A stretch of 64,000 nucleotides of DNA from assembly GCA_023525975.1 (NCBI GenBank), contig CM042044.1, positions 15,920,501 through 15,984,500 on the forward strand, given 5' to 3'. Positions 35,801-46,540 of the stretch are shown one piece after another. Below the pieces are notes generated by a model that was not told the origin of the DNA, searched no databases, and saw only the letters and a list, made by a program, of their open reading frames with translations. The position numbers were made by a program, and so were the translations under genes. Each line of letters begins with the position of its first letter. Within the stretch, counting starts at the first letter, position 1. This DNA is from Smallanthus sonchifolius. Its lineage: Eukaryota > Streptophyta > Magnoliopsida > Asterales > Asteraceae.

Positions 35801-37500
35801 GCTTTTGCTGCTCTGCTCACTGTAGCTGGTGCTTATAATAATGTTGGTGCGACAACAAAACTTAGTTGCAGAACGGATCGTTCCTACCTCATGGAATCTG
35901 CTCCATGGTAAATTCCATTCATGCCCTTTATGAACCGTTTAGCTTTATCTGACTGCTTATATTTTGTTAAATAAATACAGGGTGAAAATTTCGTACCCGT
36001 TTCAGTGGGGTGCTCCAATATTCAGAGCAAGCCATGTTTTTGGAATGATGGGTGCTGCTCTTGTGTCAACAGTAGAGGTTTCTTTATTCTTGCTTTTTTA
36101 TTTTTTTATTTTTTTACATTTCATGATATTTTTTAGTTATCTTTTGCAGTCCACAGGAACGTTTTTTGCTGCATCACGTTTCGCGGGTGCTACACCGCCA
36201 CCAGCACATGTCATTAGTAGAAGCATTGGTTTTCAGGTTTTGTTTATACACCATCCACCACACTCCATTCTTTTGGTCATTTTTTCGAGTTTAGTTTTAA
36301 ATGGTGATTGATGTTTTTTTACCTTTTCATGATAAAGGGCATTGGCCAGTTACTTGACGGGACGTTTGGTTCCATCGTTGGGAATACTGCATCTGTGTAA
36401 TGACTTGTTTCCTTATTTCAACATCTTTAAATTGTTATTTGGGGTGTTTGGATATGCATTCTGGAACTGGTTACCTCTTTAATCAGCTTTGGTTATCTGA
36501 TTCTTTTATTCCAATTTCACAAGGATCTCTCATTTTTTTTTGACATTTTTAATGTTTTATTATTACAATTTGAAACTACAGAAGCACATGTAAACAATAT
36601 CTCCAATATACAACCCGTTTTTACAAATGATTAGCCGAATTGATCGTCTAAATGTTAAAATATGTTATTATAAATGACAATGCAGAGAAAATGTTGGACT
36701 TCTTGGGCTAACTCATGTAGGAAGTCGAAGAGTGGTTCAAGTATCGGCTGCTTTCATGTTATTCTTCTCCATATTCGGTCTGCATTTTTATTAACAATTT
36801 CTCAAAAAATTTCTTGATATTCCACTTAATTTCTGACTATAAATTATCTATTTTTCAGGTAAATTTGGGGCGTTTTTTGCATCAATCCCTCTCCCGATAT
36901 TTGCAGCCATTTATTGCGTTCTGTACGGTCTTGTGGGTGAGTATTCTTCTAATAATGTGATTTTAATTTACTTTTCTTAACTATGTATAACAAGTAACTT
37001 CTTGTTTCATCAGCTGCTGTTGGAGTTACATTCATTCAATTTACAAACAATAATTCCATGAGAAATATCTACATTTTGGGATTATCTCTTTTCCTTGGAA
37101 TATCAATATCACAGTATTTTGTTATGAATACGGATTATGTACGAACGGGTGAGGGACCCGTTCATTCTAGTGGTGGATGGGTAAGTACATCTTGTCTTTC
37201 TTTATACTTTATATTATATATTATTACTTCATTTCATTAATATAGCGCGAAATAAGTCTTTATATGGTGTTTTTTTTTCAGTTTAATGATATATTAAACA
37301 CCATATTTTCTTCCCCTCCAACGGTGGCAATGATTGTGGGGACGCTATTGGACAACACGTTGGATGTACACGATTCACATGACGACCGAGGCGTGCCATG
37401 GTGGGTCCCGTTCCAGCACCGAGCAGGTGATAGCAGAAATGAGGAGTTCTATAGTTTTCCTCTCAGAATCAATGAGTACATGCCTAGAAGATATCTATGA
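32888..37500 (+). CDS. NAT3: Nucleobase-ascorbate transporter, NAT3-like (14 exons, 552 aa)
   Basis: Membrane permease of the NAT/NCS2 family, which moves nucleobases or related solutes coupled to protons; the plant substrate is not certain. Coding exons: 32888-33050, 33749-33846, 33964-34140, 34665-34765, 35398-35473, 35565-35624, 35723-35907, 35981-36077, 36150-36236, 36338-36396, 36686-36777, 36859-36936, 37014-37180, 37282-37500. All introns are GT-AG and the phases close without a stop. The N-terminus has seven His and Pro-rich sequence (residues 5-30). The QH motif of the first membrane segment is at 63-64 (AFQHYIVMLG). The family signature is ENVGLLGLTH at 369-378, with His where most members have Arg, Lys or Gly. 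It ends NEEFYSFPLRINEYMP, close to Arabidopsis NAT3-type ends. About 12 membrane segments are expected. It appears intact. Confidence 0.93.
34807..35335. mobile_element. Foldback/MITE-like element in intron 4 of the transporter gene
   Basis: The terminal inverted repeats are about 14 bp (GTTTAAAAGAACGG against GTTTAAAAAAACGG). Subterminal clusters of GAGGCG/CGCCTC words at both ends and an inner inverted pair (GGACTTTTGACCCATTT at about 35106, and its complement near 35161) make most of the 529 bp foldable. A 35-bp direct duplication lies at about 35030-35095. I see no clear target duplication, so the class is open. Confidence 0.55.
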
Positions 37501-37827
37501 TTTGTTATACATGCCTGTTTCTGGATGTAAGTAACTAAAGTTTTGTTGTACATTTACTATTTGGTGGTTAATTTTGAAAGTATGGTAAGATACCTAGTGT
37601 TAGACTGGAAATCTATGAAAGCCTGGTATAAGTTCTGATATATCAAGGCGATCACAAGGATCATAATTTGAGGTTTAAATCACTTGGATTCAATTTCTAA
37701 TGTTTGCTTAATCTTTTGATGTGTGTTCCTAGATTCAAATAAACTTGAGACACTTGTGATCAAACACAAAGATTCAATTGTTGTTAAGCTTTTTATCTTT
37801 AAATCAATTTTAAAATAATAAAATTAA
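37501..37827. other. 3' flank of the transporter gene
   Basis: AT-rich sequence holding the likely 3' UTR. There is no other coding signal. It ends in TTAA, the left target duplication of the MITE. Confidence 0.5.
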
Positions 37828-38115
37828 GGGTCTGTTTGGTTGAAGGAATTAATGGGATTGTAATGTGACATGTTTGATTGGCTAAGAGAGAATTAGAATT
37901 TGAGTTAATTCTAACCAAATCCCTCAACTAATGGAATTCAAAATCCCTCTCCATTTCAATGGAATTTAAAATTCCTCACCATTTTAAGGAGCAATTTTTT
38001 CTTTTAGGTGTTTTTACGTTACAATTCAATTAACAAATCTGGTAACCTAACACGTTATGGATTTCAAATGAATCTTTTATTCCAATTCCAACGAATTCCG
38101 TGGACCAAACGCCCC
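37828..38115. mobile_element. Tourist-like MITE (288 bp)
   Basis: The ends are GGGTCTGTTTGGTT and GGACCAAACGCCCC, an imperfect terminal inverted repeat typical of PIF/Harbinger-derived Tourist MITEs (GGG-TTTGG type). TTAA occurs at both borders (37824-37827 and 38116-38119), agreeing with a TTA/TAA target duplication. It lies between the two converging genes. Confidence 0.75.
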
Positions 38116-38676
38116 TTAATGTACATGTTTTTATTGCTAATACAGTTGGTAACAAAATGGAAAAGAATTTTAAACATGTAAAATCAAGAAGTAGTTTTAC
38201 AAATGTGATCTTGGGTTTTTTCAAGAGACAACAATTCTTAGGTTTATGTTGCAACTTGCAAAATTGGGTGTTTTCTTTTGGGGGGAATTAGAAAGGCATG
38301 ATCTATTTTTGATCATGCATGGTTTTCATGTAAACAAATGAAAATAATAATTAAATAAAGGTTCAAATTTTGACCTTTTATCTTCATCATTACTTTTGTT
38401 CATAGTATTTTGTATTATTCATCAACATAGTATTTTGATACTACAATAAAAATATTATTTTAAATCGTTAAAATATTATTTTAACATTTCAACTTAAACA
38501 TGGTTAATTTATGTAAAATAACAAAGAATGTTGAATACTATAGAAGTTACTTTTTTTTTCTTTTAACGACGAAAACACACCGTCTAAAATTTACACCTAA
38601 ATTATTGGTGCAACTTGAACCCGTAATATTTTGATGATGATAAACACCAGATGCTACTAGACAAGAGGCCATCGGC
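38116..38676. other. Spacer between the MITE and the PPR gene stop
   Basis: AT-rich with no supported ORF. It presumably holds the 3' UTR of the PPR gene, which is transcribed towards it. Confidence 0.5.
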
Positions 38677-40707
38677 TTACCAGTAATCGTTGCATGAACA
38701 CAATCCATCTACAAAGTGATGGAACCTATTTACATCTCTTAGAGTGATTTTCCTTCCATATACACCAGAAATCAACTGAAACACTGAATGACAATCACTG
38801 CAAACTCTAAGGTTCTTATTTATAAAGATAGGCAAACCTACAACAACATTCATAAGCCCAAAAGCCAAAGCAAGCTTTTCACCATGATAATTAAGCATAC
38901 CATTCTTATCTTCATCTTCAACATCACGAAACACACAAGACAGATCAGGAACATAACCTTCCATCTTCAATTCAACAACCATTTGCTCCACTTTTTGATA
39001 AATGTTTCTCGTGAACGAATCCAACAGTTCCCCAGTGCAAAAACCATATAACTCGTTATTAAATTCAATCAAACTAACCGCTGCAGGCTTTCTTAACCCT
39101 TTATTTTTCATATCCTGTCTCAGTTTTCCAACTTCTTGCCAGTTTCTTGAATCTGCGTATATATTCGACATCAATACATAATAACCCGTGTGCTGCGGAT
39201 CAAGATGGAAAAGATTATCAGCAGCAACTTCTGCTAACTTTGTATTTCCATGGATTTTACAAGCCAAAAGCAAAGCTCCCCAAACCTCATCGTTCGCATG
39301 TGGTTTCATATCCTTTATAAGCTCATAAGCTTCGTTTAACATTCCCGCTCGGCCATACATATCAACCATACACGCGTAATGTTTTGGCTCTTTTGTCACA
39401 GAGAAGATTTCCATTTCTGAAAAACATTTCTTTCCTTCGTTAACAAACCCCGAGTGGCTACAAGCAGAAAGAACCGAGGTGAATGTAATGTGATTCGGCT
39501 GAAAGTTTTCATCTTTCATTTTGTTAAAATGTTGAAGTGCTTCTCTTCCATACCCGTGCATGCCATAACCCGCGATTAAAGTGTTCCAGGAGCTAACATC
39601 AAGATGGTTCACAGGTATTTCAGTGAACATTTTCAAAGCAATATCCAAATCTGCACATTTCGCATACATGTCCATTATCGCGTTCCATAAGGTTAGGTTG
39701 ATATCTATCTTGTTTTGTAGTATAAAATCATGGATTTTGGCTGCGTGCTGTCGGGAACCTAGATCGGACATTTTCATTCGTTCAAAAAGTTCCAAAGCTT
39801 CACTTGCTAGCCCATTTTGAGTATAGCAAGTAAGCATAGAATTCCAAGTTATAACATTTCTTTCTTTTGCACAATCAAAGATCATTTCTGCATATTCAAC
39901 CTCCCCACATTTAGCATACATTGTGATAATCGAATTAACAACAGGTAATTCAATAAAAAACGCATTACAAATAGCATACCCATGAACAGCCCGCCCATAT
40001 TTAACATCTCCCAACTGGCCAACAGCCGATGCAACTGTCACAGCGGTCACCCAATCCATCGCGAAACCTTCTTCGTACATTTGACGAAGCAGACACAAAG
40101 CGGTCTCACCTCTCTCAGCTTGCTCATAAGCCGTGATCATCGCAGTCCAACACACAAGGTCTCTCTTAGACATTTTATCAAACACCTTGCGCGCATCATC
40201 AATAACACCACATCCAGCATACATATCAACAAGCGCGGCTTCCACGTAAACATCTGAACCGAACCCACCCCTTAATACTTCACAATGCACCATTTCGCCA
40301 TACTTAAGCATCGAATCAGCGGCGCACGATTTGAGAGTGAAAGGGAATGTGTAGTTGTTTGGTTGAACGCCTGTTTTGCGCATGAGTGAGTAGAACTTTA
40401 ATGCGTCTGAGGAGAAACCTCTGTTGGCGTAGGCGCGGAGCATTGTGTTCCATAAGAACGAACTGGATTGGTGATCGGTGGCATTGAACACAGACCTGGC
40501 AGTTTGAAGATCGAAGAAGTGGGAGTATTTGATGATGAGACGTGCATATAAGTGAACGCTTTGGTTGATGATGCCGGTGGTGGTGAGAATGGAGTGTATC
40601 TGTGTGAGGAAAGGTAAAGTGTTGCAGGATTGGATGATTCGATCATAATGGGTTTCGATTTCGAAGATGCTACTGTTCTTGCACAAGTTTAACCCCGAAC
40701 GAAACAT
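38677..40707 (-). CDS. PPR protein, PLS class with E and DYW domains (676 aa)
   Basis: Intronless, as usual for plant PPR genes. Such proteins bind one organellar RNA site and the DYW domain performs C-to-U editing in mitochondria or chloroplasts. PLS-type repeats run from about residue 85 to 500, with recognisable words such as WNTMLRAYANRG, VYVEAALVDMYAGCG, ITWNSMLTCYTQNG and SSWNTLIAGYGMHG. The E/E+ region follows (VWGALLLACKIHGN, GYYVLMSNIYA, KKAA-like KPAAVSLIE). The DYW domain has HGE at 608-610 (most members HSE), CSDC at 636-639 and the terminal CSCNDYW. Near 39755-39775 the protein passes from MKMSD directly to LGSRQHAAKIHDF; relatives have some 20 more residues there, so a short in-frame deletion inside one repeat is likely. 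The first ATG at 40707 gives a plausible targeting N-terminus. The RNA target cannot be read from sequence. Confidence 0.92.
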   Translation of the reverse strand: MFRSGLNLCKNSSIFEIETHYDRIIQSCNTLPFLTQIHSILTTTGIINQSVHLYARLIIKYSHFFDLQTARSVFNATDHQSSSFLWNTMLRAYANRGFSSDALKFYSLMRKTGVQPNNYTFPFTLKSCAADSMLKYGEMVHCEVLRGGFGSDVYVEAALVDMYAGCGVIDDARKVFDKMSKRDLVCWTAMITAYEQAERGETALCLLRQMYEEGFAMDWVTAVTVASAVGQLGDVKYGRAVHGYAICNAFFIELPVVNSIITMYAKCGEVEYAEMIFDCAKERNVITWNSMLTCYTQNGLASEALELFERMKMSDLGSRQHAAKIHDFILQNKIDINLTLWNAIMDMYAKCADLDIALKMFTEIPVNHLDVSSWNTLIAGYGMHGYGREALQHFNKMKDENFQPNHITFTSVLSACSHSGFVNEGKKCFSEMEIFSVTKEPKHYACMVDMYGRAGMLNEAYELIKDMKPHANDEVWGALLLACKIHGNTKLAEVAADNLFHLDPQHTGYYVLMSNIYADSRNWQEVGKLRQDMKNKGLRKPAAVSLIEFNNELYGFCTGELLDSFTRNIYQKVEQMVVELKMEGYVPDLSCVFRDVEDEDKNGMLNYHGEKLALAFGLMNVVVGLPIFINKNLRVCSDCHSVFQLISGVYGRKITLRDVNRFHHFVDGLCSCNDYW

Positions 40708-41149
40708 TGTTCGTAGAGGCTTTTACTGATGATGATTTAACCAAGATTGATGGATTTCAATTCCCACAAATGAATTACAAATTTAAATCTTTTGACAAAT
40801 TTCAAATTCAATTCGAGTTCTAATCGCGCAAGGCAGTCACAACTCACAACCCATAACAAACCAAAACAGAGAACTCGAATATTCCAAGTCTTTGAAAAAT
40901 GTTTTCTTAGGGGTTAAACAGAGTTCTAATCACTTTGAAAGGCTAGAGATTTGGCATCTTAAAACATGTGTTTCCTAACCTTTTTTCTTTGGCAAGAGAT
41001 AAAAAGATTTTTGTTGCAAGTTGCTACTATGAAGATCTTCACAAGTGGAGTTGGTCATGGAAAGGAAAGGGGGTCAGTTAAACCATATATATCACTATCA
41101 ACTAAACCATCTAATTTCTTTATTGTCACATGCGAGTCTAAACCAGAAG
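40708..41149. other. Upstream region of the PPR gene
   Basis: I see no coding signal. It should hold the promoter and 5' UTR of the minus-strand PPR gene, but no single TATA box stands out. Confidence 0.4.
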
Positions 41150-41915
41150 GAAGACATTTCGGGGTGGAAGACGGCAGTTTAGAGTGAGCACGATCAGAAA
41201 AGAGTTGGCGGAAGCACGGGGAGCAGATTTTTCTTGCCCGGAGTTCAGGTGGAACTCGTGCGTTCCACCAAAAGTCAGAATTTTCACGCGGAGAGCTATG
41301 GACGGGAGAATAGCGACTAGGGATGCTCTTGCTTGTAGAGAAGCTCTGATACTAGACACGGCTTGCCTTAACTGTGGTATCGTACAAGAAAGTGCAAATC
41401 ATTTGTTGGTCACGTGCGTGATTACAAGATCAATATGGTGACAAATTTGGAGATGGTGCAAACAACTCATTCCAACACATTTGAACTCAATCAAGGATGT
41501 GTTCACCTATATAGAAGATTTACAACTCATGAAAGAGAAAAAGAAAATGATACATGCCATTGCACTAACTACAATGTGGTGTCTATGGCTCGCAAGGACC
41601 AAGAAATTTTTCGAAGACAAGACCTCGACGGATCAATATTGTGTGACGCAAATTAAGGAACTAGCATACTTATGGATTACATGTAGGGCAAAATTGGGGA
41701 ACATTAGTTGGGAGGCTTGGAACTCGTTTCAGCTTACCGTCACTTAGTCGAGGCCTTTTTTGTAATTTTTGGCGTGGTCATTTTGTTGGCCGTGTTTTGT
41801 AATTTTGGGCTGCCCCGAGCCACTGGCTTGGGATTGGTTTTCCGTTTTTAGTTATATTTTCCGCCTACTTTTAATAAAAACTTGATATATTTCATTTCTT
41901 TGAAAAAAAATTTAT
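41150..41915 (+). pseudogene. LINE (non-LTR retrotransposon) 3' remnant with zf-RVT domain
   Basis: A 5'-truncated copy. The frame 41184-41747 reads STIRKELAEA, then WNSCVPPKVRIFTRRAM and a Cys/His cluster (CLNCGIVQESANHLLVTC), the zinc-binding domain that follows plant LINE reverse transcriptases. It continues in the same frame through IWRWCKQLIP and MWCLWLARTKKFFED, interrupted only by a TGA at 41439-41441. The 3' end has a LINE-like tail with TTTTAATAAAAAC and a short A run (41875-41910). It is dead and probably old. Confidence 0.8.
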
Positions 41916-42465
41916 AAACTAAAAGCACCCTTAAATATGTTTTTAAATGTATTTCTAAAAAAAACTTATAAGTAATGCATACATTTTAGTCCTGGCCCTA
42001 CGTTTATAGGCTTCAAAGTTTTGAATTTGTATTTGTGTATATATGTTGTGATGCATTAGATATAAACTAATGATTAGAATGAATACAATTCCCCTATTTA
42101 TAGTCACGTTATCAGTACACATGCTCAACAAACCCCTAATCTTTGAAACCATTACTAACAAAACAGTCGTAACAAAACTCCAAAACGACAACCAAACGTT
42201 TCTCATCTCTCTACTATGTGGTTCGTGTTTACACGTCAAATTCTGAAACTGCAAAAAAATCGAAACCAAGTATCTCTTCGTCGTTGTTGAACAAGTTGAT
42301 AACAAACTACACACTGATTATTCCAGTCAATCTCATTCACATCACGTATTGATCTACACCAGGGTAACAACCATAATCTCTGTCTATACGACACTCACGT
42401 CATTTTTAGATTGGTCTATCTCAGGTTTTCCATTAGAACTAGCGACAATTTTGGAAGTAAACGCT
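41916..42465. other. Unassigned region downstream of the LINE remnant
   Basis: A 119-codon ORF on the minus strand (41955-42314) has no recognisable motif and unremarkable composition. I see no gene here. Confidence 0.4.
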
Positions 42466-42840
42466 GCTACCATGCAACCATCATGACTAGATTCTTGAAA
42501 CAAGGTTAAACTTAGTCATACGTTCGACAACTGTTACGTTGGGATTTCAGGAGTTTACGAAAATCATCGGAAGTCTGTTACGTTGGGATGAAAAGTGAGA
42601 CTGAACTAGGAGGAACGACGACGAATTATGCTTGGACTTCTTGAATTAGGAGGAATGCTACCATGCAACCATCATGACTAGATTCTTGAAACAAGGTCAA
42701 ACTTAGTCATACGTTCGACAACTGTTACCCTGGGATTTCTGGTGTTTACGAAAATCGTCGGAAGTCTATTATGTTTGGATGAAACGGTGAGACTGAATTA
42801 GGAGGAATGACAACGAATTATGTGGGGAAATCGAAACCAA
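42466..42840. repeat. Tandem duplication, about 191-bp period
   Basis: GCTACCATGCAACCATCATG starts both copies, at 42466 and 42657. They run in parallel, with substitutions, through GGAAGTCT and the AGGAGGAA words to about 42830. There is no coding frame in either. Confidence 0.85.
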
Positions 42841-43158
42841 AGGATTCACAAAGGACGACTGCACCATTGCAATCAACTTCCTTTTTCACCACTAAGGTTA
42901 CCAAATAACCTAAAATATGTAATCGGTTTTTTTTATGTATGTTTATAAATTAATATGCATATGAGAGGTCATCTTGTGATTCGGGGTTTAATGCAAATCG
43001 ATTCATAATTGAAAACCCTTAACTAACTATTATCGATTACGCACCTAAAAATCTGTAAGATTAAATACACATAGATGACTGTCAAAATGGCAAGATGTCT
43101 AAAGGCTGAATTAAATTTCCTTGACAAGCGATTTTTTGGAGGTAGAATTTTGAAAAAC
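42841..43158. other. Unassigned region before element E
   Basis: AT-rich. I see no gene or repeat that I can name. Confidence 0.35.
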
Positions 43159-44246
43159 TGATTGCGTTGTTAAGGTCAATGAAAAACAATATTAAACTCT
43201 AATCCCTAGCTACCTTAAACTATAGTATAGTGAAGTAGGGTGTCGTATCCACATAGAATTAGTGGAAAGTGTTTAATTATTAAAACTATTTAAAAACTTA
43301 AAAAACTCAGGAATCAGATTAAAAAGCAACAAACTGTAAACTTTTTGAAAACAATTAAGAGAAAACGGATCGCTTCCTGGTTCAGATTGCAAGTTCGGTG
43401 ATTACTGATTTGTACTTATTGGAAATCAAACAGGCATGATTCTTTTAATTTAGTTTGATAAAAAAATTAATCGATCAAATAACGACTGCACCGAGCAACG
43501 ATTGTAAAACCGGATGCTTGACACAAGTTAATTACCCAATAATCAATTACCAATTTAGACTATCAGATCTAAGCATTCAATGATTCACGATATTAAACCG
43601 AAGAATTGATGAACATAGTAAATCTAAACAATACCAAATCGTTTAATTAAACAAAGCAAACCAAAGCATTCAAACAATCAATGATTACAAGAATCCTAAA
43701 CCAAACTAAGTATGCATCAGATTATTACCTTACGAAGCAGATCCTACACCCTGAAACGAACACAAACGAATTAGCCGCTCATCGACATCATCGTCGATTC
43801 TTCAATGGTTGGTGTAACTCGATCTAGCATCAAAAACACAAACAAATTCGAACTTTATCTCTGGAAATCGCCTTTGAAAAGCTCTAGGACAGATGAATGC
43901 TAATTTATTCGGCAATGTTCCCCTGTGGCTTATAATTGGAATTAGGTTAAAAAGAGTCGTAATCATATTTCTCGCGTACCGCGAAAAACCTGGGCCAAGC
44001 CTTCGCGTACTGCGAAGGCCAAAATAGTTGCGCGGCCTTTTCAATCCCCTTGTGTTTCGTGAGACTTCTCTCAGGGCCCGTGTATGCTACTATCCTCTTG
44101 ATTTAAGCTCTTGTTTTCCTGCTCAGTTTGCACATCATCCCTGTAATGCTGAAAAACACCAAGTAAAACAGACTCGATATACAATGTTGAACGCTTAAAA
44201 CCTATACAAAAAGACTCTTATACACGGGATATTTAGCAACACATCA
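43159..44246 (-). repeat. 3' LTR of element E
   Basis: About 1.09 kb; the right edge is firm, the left edge tentative. It contains TCTCGCGTACCGCGAAAA (about 43970) and CTTCGCGTACTGCGAAGG (about 44000), the same palindromic words as in element D LTRs, although the rest of the LTR is diverged. Confidence 0.65.
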
Positions 44247-44719
44247 CATCCCACACTTGACCTTTTTCTCCCCCAAAAAATATATGCAATGGAATCATAA
44301 TCGGAAAACTTGCAACTTATACTTTCATTCTACACAGCTTTGCTGTATCAACACGTTAATCGTAACAATTGGTATATCGATCCGATTAAACCCAACCACC
44401 GACTTATAGAGACCCCAATTCTGTGATCTATAATATTATACATTACTGAGCAACAATCTATATATGGATTTCACACTTAGAAGATATGACTTAGCCTAAC
44501 CCCATCTCAAGGTCATGTTTAGGCCCGGGTTGAACCGTACAGATTTCCCACCATTATAAACATAAATTTATATGTTTTAAAAATTTATGAATTATGGATC
44601 GATGAATGAATGATTCGAGCTTTGATTAACACTTATGTGAATAAACCCCACCTAGTGGTGTATCCCCCAAGTCACCATCCCGAAGGGTAACACGTAGATT
44701 TCAGTTTTTAAGCAATGAT

Positions 44720-46320
44720 GTTCATAAGATTCGGAATAGTGGTGTGATATGTCATCATGTATGCATGTTTTACATGCATAATAATCCACATATTATGGTA
44801 CTAATTGAATAATAACCTTGCAATTGATGCTTTAAACATTTATATTTTGTAATTGGAGGTTATTCGGTTTTGAAAATATAAATCAAGCTAAATCCTATAA
44901 AAAAAACACCAAGAATTCAAGCTTCTAGAAGGTTTATTCCCAAGCACTAACCCCCAAGAAGTCAAAGTTGGTCAACAATAGTCAACAAGGAGCTAAAAGA
45001 CAAACCATCAGAGAAAAAGGGGGGATGCACGGTCGTGCATCCCATTGCATGGCCGTGCAAGCCCTTTCTTCTCCCCCACGGCCTAGTACAGTGTCCTCTA
45101 TACCCTTTTTGATTCCCCAGGCCTTTGCACGACCGTGCATTACACATTTTGAGGCCTATAAATGGGGGGCTTGAGTTCTTCATTCCACACACCTATCCAT
45201 ACCTCAAGAACACACCAAAGAGAGCTTATTTCATAGTTATAGTAGAGAGTAGAGGGGCTCTTCCTCCTTATTCCACAATATGGGAGCCTACGAAACTCAT
45301 CGTTACGCTAGTCGTTATGGCCATTCGTGGCTAAAACTTCTTTGTATTGCTAGGGTGAAGATAATGCTTGGTGCATGTTAATGTTTAACGTATTAATTTA
45401 GTGTTATGTTTATGTCTTTAATTATTCGCTATTAAAATCACCTTTTGGTGGGCTTTTATTATTGTCTAAATCCGTCTTTATATTTGTGAGTGTCTTGATT
45501 TTAAAGAGTAAGATCGTAAAAGCCTTTTTAATCAAACTTCCTTCGAAACTCGTACGTCTTTATACAAGCAGAGATTGATAAGTAAAGGCTTGGTCTATAC
45601 TTCTAAGATCGTACGTCTTTATACGAACTTTATGTGACCAAGAATTGGTGAACTCGTGTTGGGAATGATACGTCTTTATACTTGGTCCCAATGTTACACC
45701 GCCTCTCGGTGAGCAAAATATAATCACCTATTTAACTCTAATATAAAGCATTTTAAGTTCGATGTCTTAAACCAACGCAGAGATGACCATTCGAAGGGTT
45801 GAGGGTAACTATAGTCCCTAACGGGAGGCACTACTATTTAAATTTAAAGATTATAATTTGTGAATCAAATGTAGTGAGGACGAGGCTCTAGCGGTGACCC
45901 GGGTCACAAGTTTGTAGTAGTAATACCACTGAATTAGTCAACTTAACATTATCACGTACCAAGCTGATTCGAAACCCGAAGCAATACTCTCCGTAACCTG
46001 ATCATTTCCGTCATATTTACTTTTCTGCTATTTACTACTCTGCTAGTTACAATTCTGTACACACATCACGCACATTTTTACTTGTATGTTATTTACTTTA
46101 CCGTCATTTACTTTTTTGCTTCATAAGCACACAAAACCCACTCACTAATTAATCTGGCTAAACGATAACAAAAGTTGAGTATTAGGAGTCGACCGTGTCC
46201 ATTGGTTTGATACTTGGTTCTTACCTAAACTATATTACGCTGCGATAGGTACACTTGCCTAGTGTGTGTTGTTATGTTAAAGTAATTATCATTTTATAAA
46301 TTTAAAACTTGATCTCGTGA
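44720..46320 (+). mobile_element. Insert X: promoter-bearing unidentified insertion in element E
   Basis: Sequence between two parts of the E non-coding region that has no counterpart in D. It looks like an LTR: three palindromes of the TGCACG-(GT/AC)-CGTGCA type (45024-45041, about 45046, 45125-45139), then TATA box CTATAAATGG (45156-45165). Downstream are three spaced ACGTCTTTATAC words (about 45552, 45612 and 45670). It ends near AAAACTTGATCTCGTG, which recalls the last bases of Athila/Tat LTRs before the Asp primer site. Both borders are unresolved. No coding sequence is supported. Confidence 0.45.
45156..45165 (+). promoter_or_regulatory. TATA box in insert X
   Basis: CTATAAATGG is a near-consensus plant TATA box, about 15-130 bases downstream of the cluster of TGCACG palindromes. 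Confidence 0.6.
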
Positions 46321-46540
46321 AACCATCCTTCAATTCACCATCCCTAAGGGTAACGCATAAACCTAACTTAGATATCCCGATATTGATTACTTAAGTCTAG
46401 CCGATGGGTGTTTCAACCAAGTTGCTATCCTGGAGGGTAACACGTAGGCCAAACCTAAGTTCTCAAATTAATTAATTAAGCTCATTAAATGATGCAGATT
46501 TTGGAATGCGGCCACCACCAACTTTCGGATTTATTCTCAT

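Larger units (their letters stand above)
43159..46540 (-). mobile_element. Element E: 3' part of a second Athila-like element
   Basis: An LTR end (CAACACATCA at 44246) is followed by CATCCCACACTTGACCTTTTTC, the minus-strand Athila-type purine tract, and then by sequence parallel to element D's 3' non-coding region (D 23173-23720). The left LTR edge is tentatively TGATTGCG at 43159. Coding parts are not in the window: the element is cut by insert X and then by element F, which entered after CTCAT at 46540. Confidence 0.75.

Noticed and set aside
41955..42314. 119-codon ORF, minus strand
   Set aside because: No motif, no promoter and no neighbouring support; composition fits non-coding AT-rich DNA.
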